From UMGS1279 sp045534095 (GTDB lineage: Bacteria > Bacillota > Clostridia > Oscillospirales > Acutalibacteraceae), in NCBI GenBank assembly GCA_045534095.1, contig JAZSJA010000141.1, positions 1-40,010 on the forward strand: a stretch of 40,010 bases of DNA, given 5' to 3'. The translations under genes and the position numbers were made by a program. Positions 26,241-34,244 of the stretch are shown one piece after another; within the stretch, counting starts at the first letter, position 1; the number at the start of each line of letters is the position of its first letter. Below the pieces are notes generated by a model. It did no database searches and had not been told where the DNA came from. It saw nothing but the letters and a program-made list of their open reading frames with translations.

Positions 26241-26269
26241 ATTATATATTATAATTACCATAAAATCAA
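26241..26269 (-). promoter_or_regulatory. Promoter of pckG
   Basis: On the minus strand TTGATT (26264-26269), a 17-base spacer and TATAAT (26241-26246). Confidence 0.65.
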
Positions 26270-26371
26270 GGCATTTGCGAAAATTTTAACAAATTTCTAA
26301 AATTTATACAATTTAGACCTATCAAAGAGGGCTTTTCTATAATGTTTTATCCATCGCTAGCCAAAGTTTAA

Positions 26372-26412
26372 ACCCGCAACAACAAGGATTTTAAACCTTA
26401 TTTGTTGCGGGT
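26372..26412. terminator. Hairpin terminator after the packaging/lysis cassette
   Basis: ACCCGCAACAA (26372-26382) pairs with TTGTTGCGGGT (26402-26412), with an inner AAGG/CCTT. The better T tract is on the plus strand, but only the minus-strand amidase gene ends here, so it probably works in both directions or mainly for that gene. Confidence 0.6.
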
Positions 26413-26427
26413 CTTTTGTTTTTTAAT

Positions 26428-27114
26428 TTACACTATTATTCCATCAAAGCCTGAGGATTTTAATTTTTTAACCATATCCTCAGCGTTTTTTCGGTTGGAA
26501 TATGCTCCCACCTGAACTCGGTAGATTTTTTTATCGGTTTTCGTGGCAGATTTCTTATTTGGCTCCTCCCACTTAATACCAAGGGTTTTGAGTATTCCCT
26601 TGGCAATTGCTACGCCCATTTTATTTTGTTCGGTAGGGGTATCTATAATAGTAATATCCTTTTTATTATCCACAAAGGCACACTCCACAAGACAGGCAGG
26701 GGCAACGGTTTCTCTGATCCAGCCAAAATAATCCTTGCCCTGACCGTTCTTTTTGGTTTTAAGACCTCGGCTATTCTGTCCCATTGCTACAATCTCATTT
26801 AAAATGTTCCCTGCAAGGGTTTTGCCCTTTCCACCGCCAAAATGATGGTAGATTTCGGCTCCGTCACCGCCGCCCGCATTATTGTGGATTTCCACAGCGT
26901 AATCGGGGGCGAATTTATTGCACTCCCTAATCTCATCTGCAAGGGGGTCAGACTCATCCTTTGTGCGGCTCATTCCAACACTAACCCCGTGGCGAACAAG
27001 CTCATCCCTGCAGGAAAGAGCAATGGAGAGGTTAAGATTATCCTCATTTTGCCCATTAGCAACGGCTCCGTTATCCTTACCACCATGGCCAACGCCTATA
27101 AAAATTTTAGACAT
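26428..27114 (-). CDS. N-acetylmuramoyl-L-alanine amidase (phage endolysin type) with SPOR-like end
   Basis: A 228-residue Amidase_3 enzyme that cuts the amide bond between the glycan and the stem peptide of peptidoglycan. Zinc ligands and catalytic residues are visible: H10 in GVGHGG, E24, H77 in VEIHNNAGG, and E144 in LVECAFVDN. After a Lys-rich linker, the last ~35 residues (YRVQVGAYSNRKNAEDMVKK) look like a shortened SPOR domain, possibly for glycan binding. No signal peptide is present, so release would need the adjacent holin. Its ATG directly follows the holin stop; AAAGGAGG lies upstream. It is the last gene of the phage-type cassette. Confidence 0.9.
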   Translation of the reverse strand: MSKIFIGVGHGGKDNGAVANGQNEDNLNLSIALSCRDELVRHGVSVGMSRTKDESDPLADEIRECNKFAPDYAVEIHNNAGGGDGAEIYHHFGGGKGKTLAGNILNEIVAMGQNSRGLKTKKNGQGKDYFGWIRETVAPACLVECAFVDNKKDITIIDTPTEQNKMGVAIAKGILKTLGIKWEEPNKKSATKTDKKIYRVQVGAYSNRKNAEDMVKKLKSSGFDGIIV

Positions 27115-27324
27115 TTATTTTTCCTCCTTTAATTCGGGCAGACCTTTAATGCAGGTTAGCACCGTAATAAGTCCCGAAAGGGCACAGGTTGATAAAACAC
27201 CCACCCAATTAACCTCGGTAATGCCCATGGTGTTTGCACCGATAATAGCAAGGGCGGTCTCTGCCATTGTTTTAATTGTGCGAACTCCCGCCGCCTTTAA
27301 CCAATTTAAAAATTTATTTTCCAT
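27115..27324 (-). CDS. Phage holin
   Basis: A 69-residue membrane protein with two hydrophobic stretches (about 17-36 and 40-60), a charged N-terminus (MENKFLNWLKAAGVRTIKT) and a charged tail (KGLPELKEEK). The size, the two-helix plan and the position directly before an endolysin fit holins of the r1t-like group. AAGGAAGG precedes the ATG. It would form membrane pores that release the amidase. Confidence 0.78.
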   Translation of the reverse strand: MENKFLNWLKAAGVRTIKTMAETALAIIGANTMGITEVNWVGVLSTCALSGLITVLTCIKGLPELKEEK

Positions 27325-27353
27325 AATATTACCTTCCTTTTAAAAAATTTTTT

Positions 27354-27626
27354 CTAATTTATTGTATTCTCAATATCCTCTATTCGGTGATAGACCGCTT
27401 TCATTTGTTCCTCTACAACCGGCATACGTATAGCCAATTTATTATGCTCCCTCACCTCCCTTGTAAGCTCGGCAAGTTTGGTATCAGTAACGGCTTGGGC
27501 AACGGCGATTTTTTGCTCAATATCTCTATTTGCTTTGCCGTTTGTAATAACCACACCCATAAGGGTAAGGAGTCCCACCGTAATGGAAGCCACCGCAGAA
27601 ATTACAGCAGTTAAAAGTGCAGTCAT
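27354..27626 (-). CDS. Small phage membrane protein, XhlA-like
   Basis: A 90-residue protein with one N-terminal membrane helix (about 4-28) followed by a long coiled-coil-forming region (DIEQKIAVAQ, EQMKAVYHRIEDIENTIN). The plan resembles XhlA-type and related phage lysis accessory proteins that sit beside holins, although in XhlA the helix is C-terminal, so the match is loose. Its ATG overlaps the portal stop by 4 bases (ATGA), with AAGGAG upstream. That indicates a designed junction rather than a random fusion. Confidence 0.6.
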   Translation of the reverse strand: MTALLTAVISAVASITVGLLTLMGVVITNGKANRDIEQKIAVAQAVTDTKLAELTREVREHNKLAIRMPVVEEQMKAVYHRIEDIENTIN

Positions 27627-29212
27627 AATTCTTGCTCCTTATGGGGTTCGTCAGATAAATATTTTAATAACGCTTCCTTGCCGTAAAAGTCCATAAGCTT
27701 AATTGCCATTATGGCCTCATCTCGACGATTACGGTCTAACATACCAAGCTCAAACATCTCTTTTGCCAATTCGTTCTGCCTGGTGCTTGGATATGGATTT
27801 TGTTTTTGGGGAACTATTTTAATATCAAATACGGGAAGCTTATTGGCGAAATCTTTTCGCCCTAAAACATCGGTGCTTTGGTAGGATATATAGTTGCTTT
27901 TTCCACCCTTGCCCGTAATGCGAAAGGTTCTGGGCTCAGTGTAAAATTGTCGCACCAGCTCCAGTATTAAATAGCAAAGCTTTGAGTAGGCTCTGAAGGA
28001 GGATTTTATCATATCCCTTGAAAGCTTGTTGCCCGCCTCTTGCAAAGCCAAAATTGCCGATGCCGCCGTTACACCAAAGTTTGTAGAGCCTTGTGCGAAA
28101 TCTCGATTTCCCGAGGTTTCTTTAAGCTCATCCACCTTGAATTCTAAAAGCTGTAAGGCGTTTGAAGAAACGTTTGCAACCGAAACCTGTTTTAAGGTCT
28201 GGTCATCGATTCTGCCGGTGGTATGTATAAATGGGCGTGACCAATCGGCATACTCTTCTTCATTTATTCCCGCCGAATCGCTGATAAACCATCGCGGAGT
28301 CTCCCCCATAAGTGCGTTGCGTTCGATGGCGGAATTCAGCTTGTCAATCGACCGTTGACAACCCTTCATAACATCCACGTATCCAAAGCCGGCGGGAGAA
28401 CCCTCGGTTACAAAAAGGGTATCAAAAACAATAGGATATTTACCGTGGTCATAAAATCCGTTTTGCTGATACTCAGCCTCATTTTCTGAAGCAAACAGAA
28501 GTGCCTCACCCGAAAATTTACAGTAATGAAGCAGTGTTTTTCCACCCACTTTTTTCTTGTAATACCAATCAACAACAAGGGCCTTGGAATCATCGGCAAT
28601 CCCGTCCTCAATGCGATAAGCGGCAAGCTCCCCAAAGCCTTTTTCAATCTGCTCACTCTTTTCGGGATATTCTGCCATAAGGGCATTTTTATCCACCGCC
28701 GTTGCATAAAACAAATTGGTCGATTGCTCTAGATTTTTTATACCCGGCTCCCAAAAAAGATTAAGAATATCAAGCTGCTTAATATCCACGTCGCCAAGTC
28801 CGTTTTCAAGCTCGTTATTCCAAAAAACGCCGTATACACCCGTACCGGTTTTAAGCTTATACCACCACGCATCAGAATAGGTTTGCTCAAAATCTCTTTG
28901 CTCTAAAATAACGGGTAAAATCTCTGAAAACAATTTTGCCTCTTCCTCATCACCCTTTTCGCGTGCCAAAACGCTAGGCTCGGGGAAGCTATCCATTGCA
29001 TCGGCGTGCTTGTTAATTATAGAGTTAAATAACCACGCTGAATTTTGCACTTCCGCTCCGTTTTCCGCGGTGTATCCGCAACGGAGCTTATACCATTGCT
29101 CATTATCGATAATTCTCTCCTCCAAGGAGCGTTTTCCCTCCTTGTACAACAACATAGTTTTATAGGCCTCTTTGATTTTATTTGTATCTATTGGTTTGTT
29201 TTTTCTTTTCAT
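27623..29212 (-). CDS. Phage portal protein-like
   Basis: A 529-residue protein with the features of a portal: a charged helical N-terminus (DTNKIKEAYKTMLLYKEGKR), then EERIIDNEQWYKLRCGY, a central part with conserved YPIVFDTLFVTEGSPAGFGY and DVMKGCQRSIDKLNSAIERN, and a helical wing. Portals form the dodecameric DNA entry ring of a phage head and dock TerL. It directly follows terL with AAGGAA before the ATG. No capsid, protease, head-completion or tail gene comes after it; a lysis gene overlaps its stop instead. The portal assignment rests on pattern and position. Confidence 0.78.
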   Translation of the reverse strand: MKRKNKPIDTNKIKEAYKTMLLYKEGKRSLEERIIDNEQWYKLRCGYTAENGAEVQNSAWLFNSIINKHADAMDSFPEPSVLAREKGDEEEAKLFSEILPVILEQRDFEQTYSDAWWYKLKTGTGVYGVFWNNELENGLGDVDIKQLDILNLFWEPGIKNLEQSTNLFYATAVDKNALMAEYPEKSEQIEKGFGELAAYRIEDGIADDSKALVVDWYYKKKVGGKTLLHYCKFSGEALLFASENEAEYQQNGFYDHGKYPIVFDTLFVTEGSPAGFGYVDVMKGCQRSIDKLNSAIERNALMGETPRWFISDSAGINEEEYADWSRPFIHTTGRIDDQTLKQVSVANVSSNALQLLEFKVDELKETSGNRDFAQGSTNFGVTAASAILALQEAGNKLSRDMIKSSFRAYSKLCYLILELVRQFYTEPRTFRITGKGGKSNYISYQSTDVLGRKDFANKLPVFDIKIVPQKQNPYPSTRQNELAKEMFELGMLDRNRRDEAIMAIKLMDFYGKEALLKYLSDEPHKEQEL

Positions 29213-29225
29213 AAAAATTTCCTTT

Positions 29226-30656
29226 CTATATTCTTAAAAATATAACTTGTTTTTCGTCTGACGAAAGTGGCGAAAATTTTTCGCTTTGTTCAGCGGTGTG
29301 ATGGGTGCGTGCTTTAATAGGAACGTGCATCAAAACATATCTGCATTCATCATAAATATGATCCTCTGCGGCGGTGTCAATATCCTCTACGTTAAGGGTG
29401 TCATAACAAAGAGAGGGAACGGTGCGGATAAAGTTTTTGCAGGTGTTGAATATATAAAGCATAGGTACTCCCTCGGTATCAAAAGCAAAACGATAATGAT
29501 ACTGCATCTTACCCGCAATTCTGGAATTATCTCCCGGCCGCCAGAATACCCCAACCTTTTCCATAATCTCGGCAACCGACCGCCCTCTTGAGGCATCAAA
29601 AATTGAAGGATCGGCAATGCCAATAATACTACGCCCCTTTAGATTCGGATCATTTTCCTCTATGCTTCGTATCTCCTCGGCAATGCGTGCGGGTTCAAAG
29701 CAGACACCGTTATTGGGCTTACCGTTAGAGCCGTAATACTCTCTGATTCTGAAAAGACGCCCATCATTATCGGCAGCATACCACCCAACGCTAAAAGGTT
29801 TTGTATAGCCAAAATCAAACCCTCTGTAAATTTGCCAATCTTTAGGAATCCTAAAGGGGGCTACCACATGCGTAAATCTCATATCGTCATAGTGGGTAGG
29901 ATCGTTACGCCACTCGGTAAAAACCTGACCGTCGAAGCTATCCCAATCGCCATAAAGAAGTGCGTTTTTCTCGGCCTCGGGAAGCATAGCAAGACTTGCT
30001 AAATATTCAGGGTTGTTTTTAAGTAGAATTTCATTATCGAAAACGGTGGAGGGCACAAAAACTCTATGCCGGGTCATCTCTACCACCTCGCCCCTTGGCG
30101 TTACTATGTTGTAACTGTCGGCAATAGGTGTAAGAGGTGGTGCAGGAGTTATAAATCTATCCTTCACCCAACTATGCCCCACTCCACCGGGATTTGTAGT
30201 AGCCCGTATGTAAACTCTGGTCCCCGCTCCGGAGGGACGGTTACGAGAAAACATATAGCTGTACTCCTCCCATGTGAAGTGAGTAAGCTCGTCAAAAGCA
30301 ATAAAATCATACCTCTTGCCTTGATAATTTATTCTGTCCTTTACGTATTGCATACTGCCAAAATGCACCTTTGCCCCCGACGGGAATCGCCAACAATGCT
30401 CGGTAGCATTGTAAACGGCGGTGGGAAAAGCGGCAAGATAAATCTGCCGGCTTCTATCAATAAGCTCGCTGAGCTGAGGCACCGTTTTTCTAAGAATTAG
30501 TGCTGTATAATGGGGAACGTGGACTTGACGCAAAGCCTCTACCAAAAGAGCGTCACTCTTTCCACCGCCCGCCGCACCACCGTAAAGAACCTCATATTCA
30601 TTTCGGGACAGAAACTCAATCTGCTTTTTTTGAGGCTTCCAAACCAGTTCAGTCAC
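29226..30656 (-). CDS. terL: Phage terminase large subunit
   Basis: A 476-residue packaging motor. The ATPase has Walker A GGAAGGGKS (residues 26-34) and Walker B FIAFDE (about 118-123), plus a coupling-type ATTNPGG (152-158). The nuclease domain shows the first acidic residue in GFDFGYT (D281), a second segment IADPSIFD (about 355), and later acidic residues in DTAAEDHIYDECRY. All motifs look intact. GTG is the start, preceded by GGAGGTGA at 6-base spacing and overlapping the stop of the upstream gene by 8 bases. Confidence 0.93.
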   Translation of the reverse strand: MTELVWKPQKKQIEFLSRNEYEVLYGGAAGGGKSDALLVEALRQVHVPHYTALILRKTVPQLSELIDRSRQIYLAAFPTAVYNATEHCWRFPSGAKVHFGSMQYVKDRINYQGKRYDFIAFDELTHFTWEEYSYMFSRNRPSGAGTRVYIRATTNPGGVGHSWVKDRFITPAPPLTPIADSYNIVTPRGEVVEMTRHRVFVPSTVFDNEILLKNNPEYLASLAMLPEAEKNALLYGDWDSFDGQVFTEWRNDPTHYDDMRFTHVVAPFRIPKDWQIYRGFDFGYTKPFSVGWYAADNDGRLFRIREYYGSNGKPNNGVCFEPARIAEEIRSIEENDPNLKGRSIIGIADPSIFDASRGRSVAEIMEKVGVFWRPGDNSRIAGKMQYHYRFAFDTEGVPMLYIFNTCKNFIRTVPSLCYDTLNVEDIDTAAEDHIYDECRYVLMHVPIKARTHHTAEQSEKFSPLSSDEKQVIFLRI

Positions 30657-30915
30657 CTATGCTCACCTCCGGCAACACAATTATTCCCCCCGATCTTTTC
30701 GGTTCTACCAAATCAAGAGAAACTGTTGTAAGCTCCTTAATTGAGGAAATAAGATTTTTAAGCTCCTTAATATCCATTTCCTCAATTCCACCGCCCGGTC
30801 TTGTAAGCTCCTCAAGTCTGTTAATGGCACTATCAGTAGCAAGCATAAGATTTTTTCTTCGCTTTTTATCACTTTGACTACGGCGTGAAATCCTTTTTTC
30901 GTTTTTGTTTTCCAA
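30649..30915 (-). CDS. Small phage protein upstream of terL, possible small terminase
   Basis: An 88-residue protein starting at TTG, with AAGGAG at 7-base spacing. The N-terminus is very basic (KRISRRSQSDKKRRKN). A helical part follows (LEELTRPGGGIEEMDIKELKNLISSIKEL), then a hydrophobic tail. Its position before terL and its overlap with terL suggest a small terminase or a DNA-recognition helper, but no HTH is evident and I cannot assign it by sequence. Confidence 0.6.
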   Translation of the reverse strand: MENKNEKRISRRSQSDKKRRKNLMLATDSAINRLEELTRPGGGIEEMDIKELKNLISSIKELTTVSLDLVEPKRSGGIIVLPEVSIGD

Positions 30916-31121
30916 TTTTTTACTCCTTTCCGATTAGACAAAATTCCAACCATCAATAGTCTAACGGAAAACCCCAAAAAATTCCCCCTACCAAATTAAA
31001 CAACCGAAAAAGGAACAAAAAAAGAACGGAGCTGTAAAAAACTCCATTCTTTCTAACTCTTTAATTTTTTGTTTTAAAAACATCTCAACCGTTCTATTTA
31101 AGGATTGAATAAAACAGCTCC
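30916..31121. other. Gap upstream of the packaging cassette
   Basis: This 206-base gap holds the terminator of the PHP gene (31021-31052) and a TTAGAC/GTCTAA inverted repeat (about 30934-30964) next to the cassette's ribosome binding site. I found no convincing sigma-A promoter for the cassette. Confidence 0.5.
31021..31052 (-). terminator. Terminator between the PHP gene and the packaging cassette
   Basis: On the minus strand AAAGAATGGAG pairs with CTCCGTTCTTT (one G-U-type position) around a 10-base loop, followed by TTTT. Confidence 0.7.
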
Positions 31122-32138
31122 CTATTCAGATAAAAAATAAGCGTTTGTGCAGGCGTGCTTTCCGTTTTTATCAGTAAGGGTAATTCTAAAATATCCGCAC
31201 TCGGGTCTGTAAGGAATTTCCGCCTCGGTGATGACAGAAAAATCATCATTCATTATACGATGGGCAGCACGATACTCATAATTTATACAAATGCTGTCAA
31301 CAGGAGATGTTTTAATATGAATTTTATTATCCTCTATCCACAGGTCGTATATCTCAGGCCCCTCAGAAGCATAAAAATCACCATTTTCAAGGGCTGTTGT
31401 TATTGTACGATAATCAAGATTTTCTGCCTTAATTACAGTAAACGCCCAGCCCGAATCATTATATCGCGAGTCAAGAGGGCAATGATTATGATTATCATCA
31501 GCACCTATGCAATAAATTTTATTGCCCGCCGTTAAAAAATCATCATATGCCGCAAAATTGTAGTCATCGTACCCGTTACATATACAATCTCCGTTAAAAA
31601 TCTCCATGGCGTGCATACCCTTATAGCCTATATAATCAGGGTAACGCTCCTTTGACCAAGCAGGATGATTGTAGGTAACAAAGAAGCCCTTTTCTCTTGC
31701 CTTTTGCATAATATCGCTTATGCCTTCGTGACTGTAGTGACGCACGTAGTCGGGCTCATTCTCATCAAACTTTACAAGATGGCGGTGGTGCACCGCATTT
31801 TTAAACTGATAATGTTCACGATGCCATAGTGGTTGGATAATATTTTCAGGCTCCAACCCTATAAAACAAATGTGGCAGGTTTTAATAAAATCAAAGGGGG
31901 CGTCCTTTGGCTCGTTGATCTCCATTTCAAAGCCGTGTAAAGCAAGAAAATTATCGTCATTAAGATCGTCGTGTGGAATTAAAATATCGTGGTCGGTATA
32001 CGCTACTATTGAATACCCTTTGGATTTATAATGCTCCTTAACCTCTTCGGGCGTTAACCTTCCATCTGACAGATTAGTATGACAATGCAAATTCGCCTTA
32101 TAAAAATTGCCATTTTGGGGAAGTAAATACTTTTTCAT
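31122..32138 (-). CDS. PHP-domain metal-dependent hydrolase
   Basis: A 338-residue protein of the PHP superfamily (histidinol-phosphatase and polymerase-associated phosphoesterases). Metal ligands are visible in NLHCHTNLSDG (near 16-26), IVAYTDHDI (near 45-53) and GADDNHNH (near 215). The first ~250 residues form the hydrolase; the last ~80 look like a beta-rich accessory domain. The substrate is unknown. GAGG precedes the ATG. A strong terminator lies between it and the preceding zinc-ribbon gene, leaving only about 22 bases, so expression may need readthrough. Confidence 0.82.
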   Translation of the reverse strand: MKKYLLPQNGNFYKANLHCHTNLSDGRLTPEEVKEHYKSKGYSIVAYTDHDILIPHDDLNDDNFLALHGFEMEINEPKDAPFDFIKTCHICFIGLEPENIIQPLWHREHYQFKNAVHHRHLVKFDENEPDYVRHYSHEGISDIMQKAREKGFFVTYNHPAWSKERYPDYIGYKGMHAMEIFNGDCICNGYDDYNFAAYDDFLTAGNKIYCIGADDNHNHCPLDSRYNDSGWAFTVIKAENLDYRTITTALENGDFYASEGPEIYDLWIEDNKIHIKTSPVDSICINYEYRAAHRIMNDDFSVITEAEIPYRPECGYFRITLTDKNGKHACTNAYFLSE

Positions 32139-32160
32139 TTTAAAGTGCCTCGCTTAAAAA

Positions 32161-32190
32161 AAGGTGCCATACCCCATAGTATGGCACCTT
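32161..32190 (-). terminator. Terminator of the zinc-ribbon membrane protein gene
   Basis: AAGGTGCCATAC pairs perfectly with GTATGGCACCTT around CCCATA; on the minus strand a run of T residues follows. Confidence 0.88.
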
Positions 32191-32199
32191 TAAAATCAT

Positions 32200-33111
32200 T
32201 TAGAATTTGTGACCGCAAGAACCGCAGAATATGGCTTCAGATTTAACCTGTGCACCACACTGTGGGCAGAATTTAACTGCGTTCTCAGCAGAATTTACGT
32301 TAACGGTTGCATCGTCAATTTCCTCTGCAGTTGCAGCGGTATTTGAGCTGATATCTGCATAAGCTTCAGGTGCAGTTTCAACTGCAGGAGCAACTTCTTC
32401 GGGTTGTGCATAAACAGGGGCGGCTTCGGTTTCAACAGGAGCCTGTGCAACCTCCTGATAATTGTTTTGATATGTTTCCTGGGGTTGAGGCTGATATGCA
32501 GCTTGATTCTGATAAGGATTTTGAGCAGCCTGATAAGGTGTTTGGTTGTTTTGGTAACCATTTTGGGGCTGATAGCCAACAGGCTGACCACCTTGATTAT
32601 ACTGATAACCATTTACAGGAACTTGATAAGGGTTGTTTTGAACAGTCTTTTTAGCCGAAGAAGCCATACTGAGATAAACGATAAATACGATTAAAGCTAT
32701 CCAGGTGCCTATTGCCATCATACCATGGTCAACATCAAATAAGGTTTCAAAAAATTCATCAAATTCAACACCGTAATCACTAGCATCAATATAAGATATA
32801 ATGAAGGGTACAAACCAAAGAACTAAACCTATTGTACCTGCAGTAACACATAAGCCCTTTTTACCAACAAGGCCTGCGATAAGCATAAATATGCAAGAAA
32901 CTGCAATAAATACAGGCAACAAATAACCAAGTGCAAACATTGTTGTGCCTAAAAAGTCTGCTGCATCACCAAAGTTTTCCAACACATCAAAAAACTGTGG
33001 CTCAAAATCATCAGGAAATAAGCCACCACCCGCAAATGGAATTAGTAGAATATTAAGTAATCCTACTGCCGAAACGATTGAGAGAGAAATGCGATTTGAA
33101 GTTTTGATCAT
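32200..33111 (-). CDS. Membrane protein with Gln/Asn/Tyr-rich linker and C-terminal zinc ribbon
   Basis: A 303-residue protein of unknown function. It has about four transmembrane helices in residues 10-150 (for example SIVSAVGLLNILLIPFAGGG and ALIVFIVYLSM). A low-complexity linker (about 158-245), rich in Gln, Asn, Tyr and Pro, contains repeated NPYQ and GYQ units. Then comes an Ala/Glu/Pro-rich part, and finally a zinc ribbon with two CXXC pairs (CPQCGAQ and CGSCGHKF). AGGAGG precedes the ATG. It follows the sensor-regulator gene by 19 bases and ends in a strong terminator. Confidence 0.78.
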   Translation of the reverse strand: MIKTSNRISLSIVSAVGLLNILLIPFAGGGLFPDDFEPQFFDVLENFGDAADFLGTTMFALGYLLPVFIAVSCIFMLIAGLVGKKGLCVTAGTIGLVLWFVPFIISYIDASDYGVEFDEFFETLFDVDHGMMAIGTWIALIVFIVYLSMASSAKKTVQNNPYQVPVNGYQYNQGGQPVGYQPQNGYQNNQTPYQAAQNPYQNQAAYQPQPQETYQNNYQEVAQAPVETEAAPVYAQPEEVAPAVETAPEAYADISSNTAATAEEIDDATVNVNSAENAVKFCPQCGAQVKSEAIFCGSCGHKF

Positions 33112-33130
33112 TTAAATAACCTCCTAAAAA

Positions 33131-34231
33131 TTAAAGAATATTATATTTTTTTACTACATCCGCAAGATCTTCTTTATTTTTAAAATCACCTGCGGTTAGC
33201 ATCTTTTTAATGCGGTATTTAACCGCACTCACCGAAATAAAAAGCCCGTCAGCTATGCTTATAATCGTTTTATCGTTAAGGAGTCCGCAAACTATCTGGC
33301 GGTCTATATCATCCCACATTCTAAGCAGCTCCTCAAGTTGAAGTGTGGCTAAAATATCAGGATCGGCGTCATAAAGTGGCATACTTCCCGTTCGCAAACG
33401 GGGCTGTGTTTTTTTGTGGCGAACGGCTCCTGTTGTTTGCCTCTCAATAAGGGGACAATCAACCAAAACCGAGGCAGTATGAATATCGCTGTTACGTTGT
33501 AAAAACTGATGCAGTTTAACCGCCTGATGCCCAAGCTCCACAAAATTGTTTTCGGCTGTGGTTAAGGTGGGCTTTATAGCCTCAGATAAAACCGAATTGC
33601 CAAATCCAATTATAAATAAATCCTCGGGGACCTTACGTCCTTTATCCTCAATCCATTTAAGAAGATAAATGGCGGCGGCATCGCTGGAACAAATCACTGC
33701 ATTATAGCGGTGCATATTAAGTTCAAAGCTCTTAGCACAATCAGCAACCGTTAAATCCTTATAAACGTCTGAAACGCCCAAAGGAAGTTCAAAGTGCATG
33801 CAAAGCTTTAAGAACTCATCAATTTTAACGTGGTCGGAATGGGTTTCGTCATGGGCACCAAAAAAAGCAATTTTTGTACGCTTATTGGCAATGAGATAAC
33901 TCATAATATTGTACATTGCTTTTTGTATGCCAAAGCTTACGTACCCTACCGCCCCGAGCATTTCGGTATGTATATCCTGCCCCGCGTTTACCAAAAGGGG
34001 TTCAACGCCTTTTTTTACCATTTGGCGACAGGTTTTTTCCATCCATTGATAGGAGTGCCCTATGGCAAGCACAAGGGGTCTTGTATACTCGTCGGTTATT
34101 GGCGGCTTTTCACCGGTGTAATCTACAATAGATATATTTTTTTTAAGAGCTTCTTTACTTATTCCTGATAAAATATCGGTTACCCAATATCCTTGCAGGC
34201 CTATTTGCTCTGAGACGACATAAATATTCAT
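33131..34231 (-). CDS. LacI-type sugar-sensor domain with C-terminal helix-turn-helix
   Basis: A 366-residue regulator. Residues 1-270 resemble the periplasmic-binding-like sensor of the LacI family (SDAAAIYLLKWIEDKGRKVP, then DLFIIGFGNSVLSEAIKPTLTT). The usual N-terminal LacI HTH is absent: the protein starts directly in the sensor with MNIYVVSEQ. The C-terminal ~65 residues contain a probable HTH (ISIADGLFISVSAVKYRIKK), suggesting a LuxR/GerE-like DNA-binding part. AGG lies before the ATG. It is 13 bases after metA and upstream of the zinc-ribbon gene. Its ligand and targets are unknown. Confidence 0.75.
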   Translation of the reverse strand: MNIYVVSEQIGLQGYWVTDILSGISKEALKKNISIVDYTGEKPPITDEYTRPLVLAIGHSYQWMEKTCRQMVKKGVEPLLVNAGQDIHTEMLGAVGYVSFGIQKAMYNIMSYLIANKRTKIAFFGAHDETHSDHVKIDEFLKLCMHFELPLGVSDVYKDLTVADCAKSFELNMHRYNAVICSSDAAAIYLLKWIEDKGRKVPEDLFIIGFGNSVLSEAIKPTLTTAENNFVELGHQAVKLHQFLQRNSDIHTASVLVDCPLIERQTTGAVRHKKTQPRLRTGSMPLYDADPDILATLQLEELLRMWDDIDRQIVCGLLNDKTIISIADGLFISVSAVKYRIKKMLTAGDFKNKEDLADVVKKYNIL

Positions 34232-34244
34232 ATTATACCTGCTC

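Noticed and set aside
26918..27343. 141-residue plus-strand open frame across the amidase and holin genes
   Set aside because: Antisense shadow of well-supported genes; same verdict for 15981-16397, 13630-14037, 25199-25576, 30066-30500 and 31155-31535.
26428..30915. Complete prophage
   Set aside because: No integrase, repressor, capsid, tail or attachment repeats are present around the six genes.
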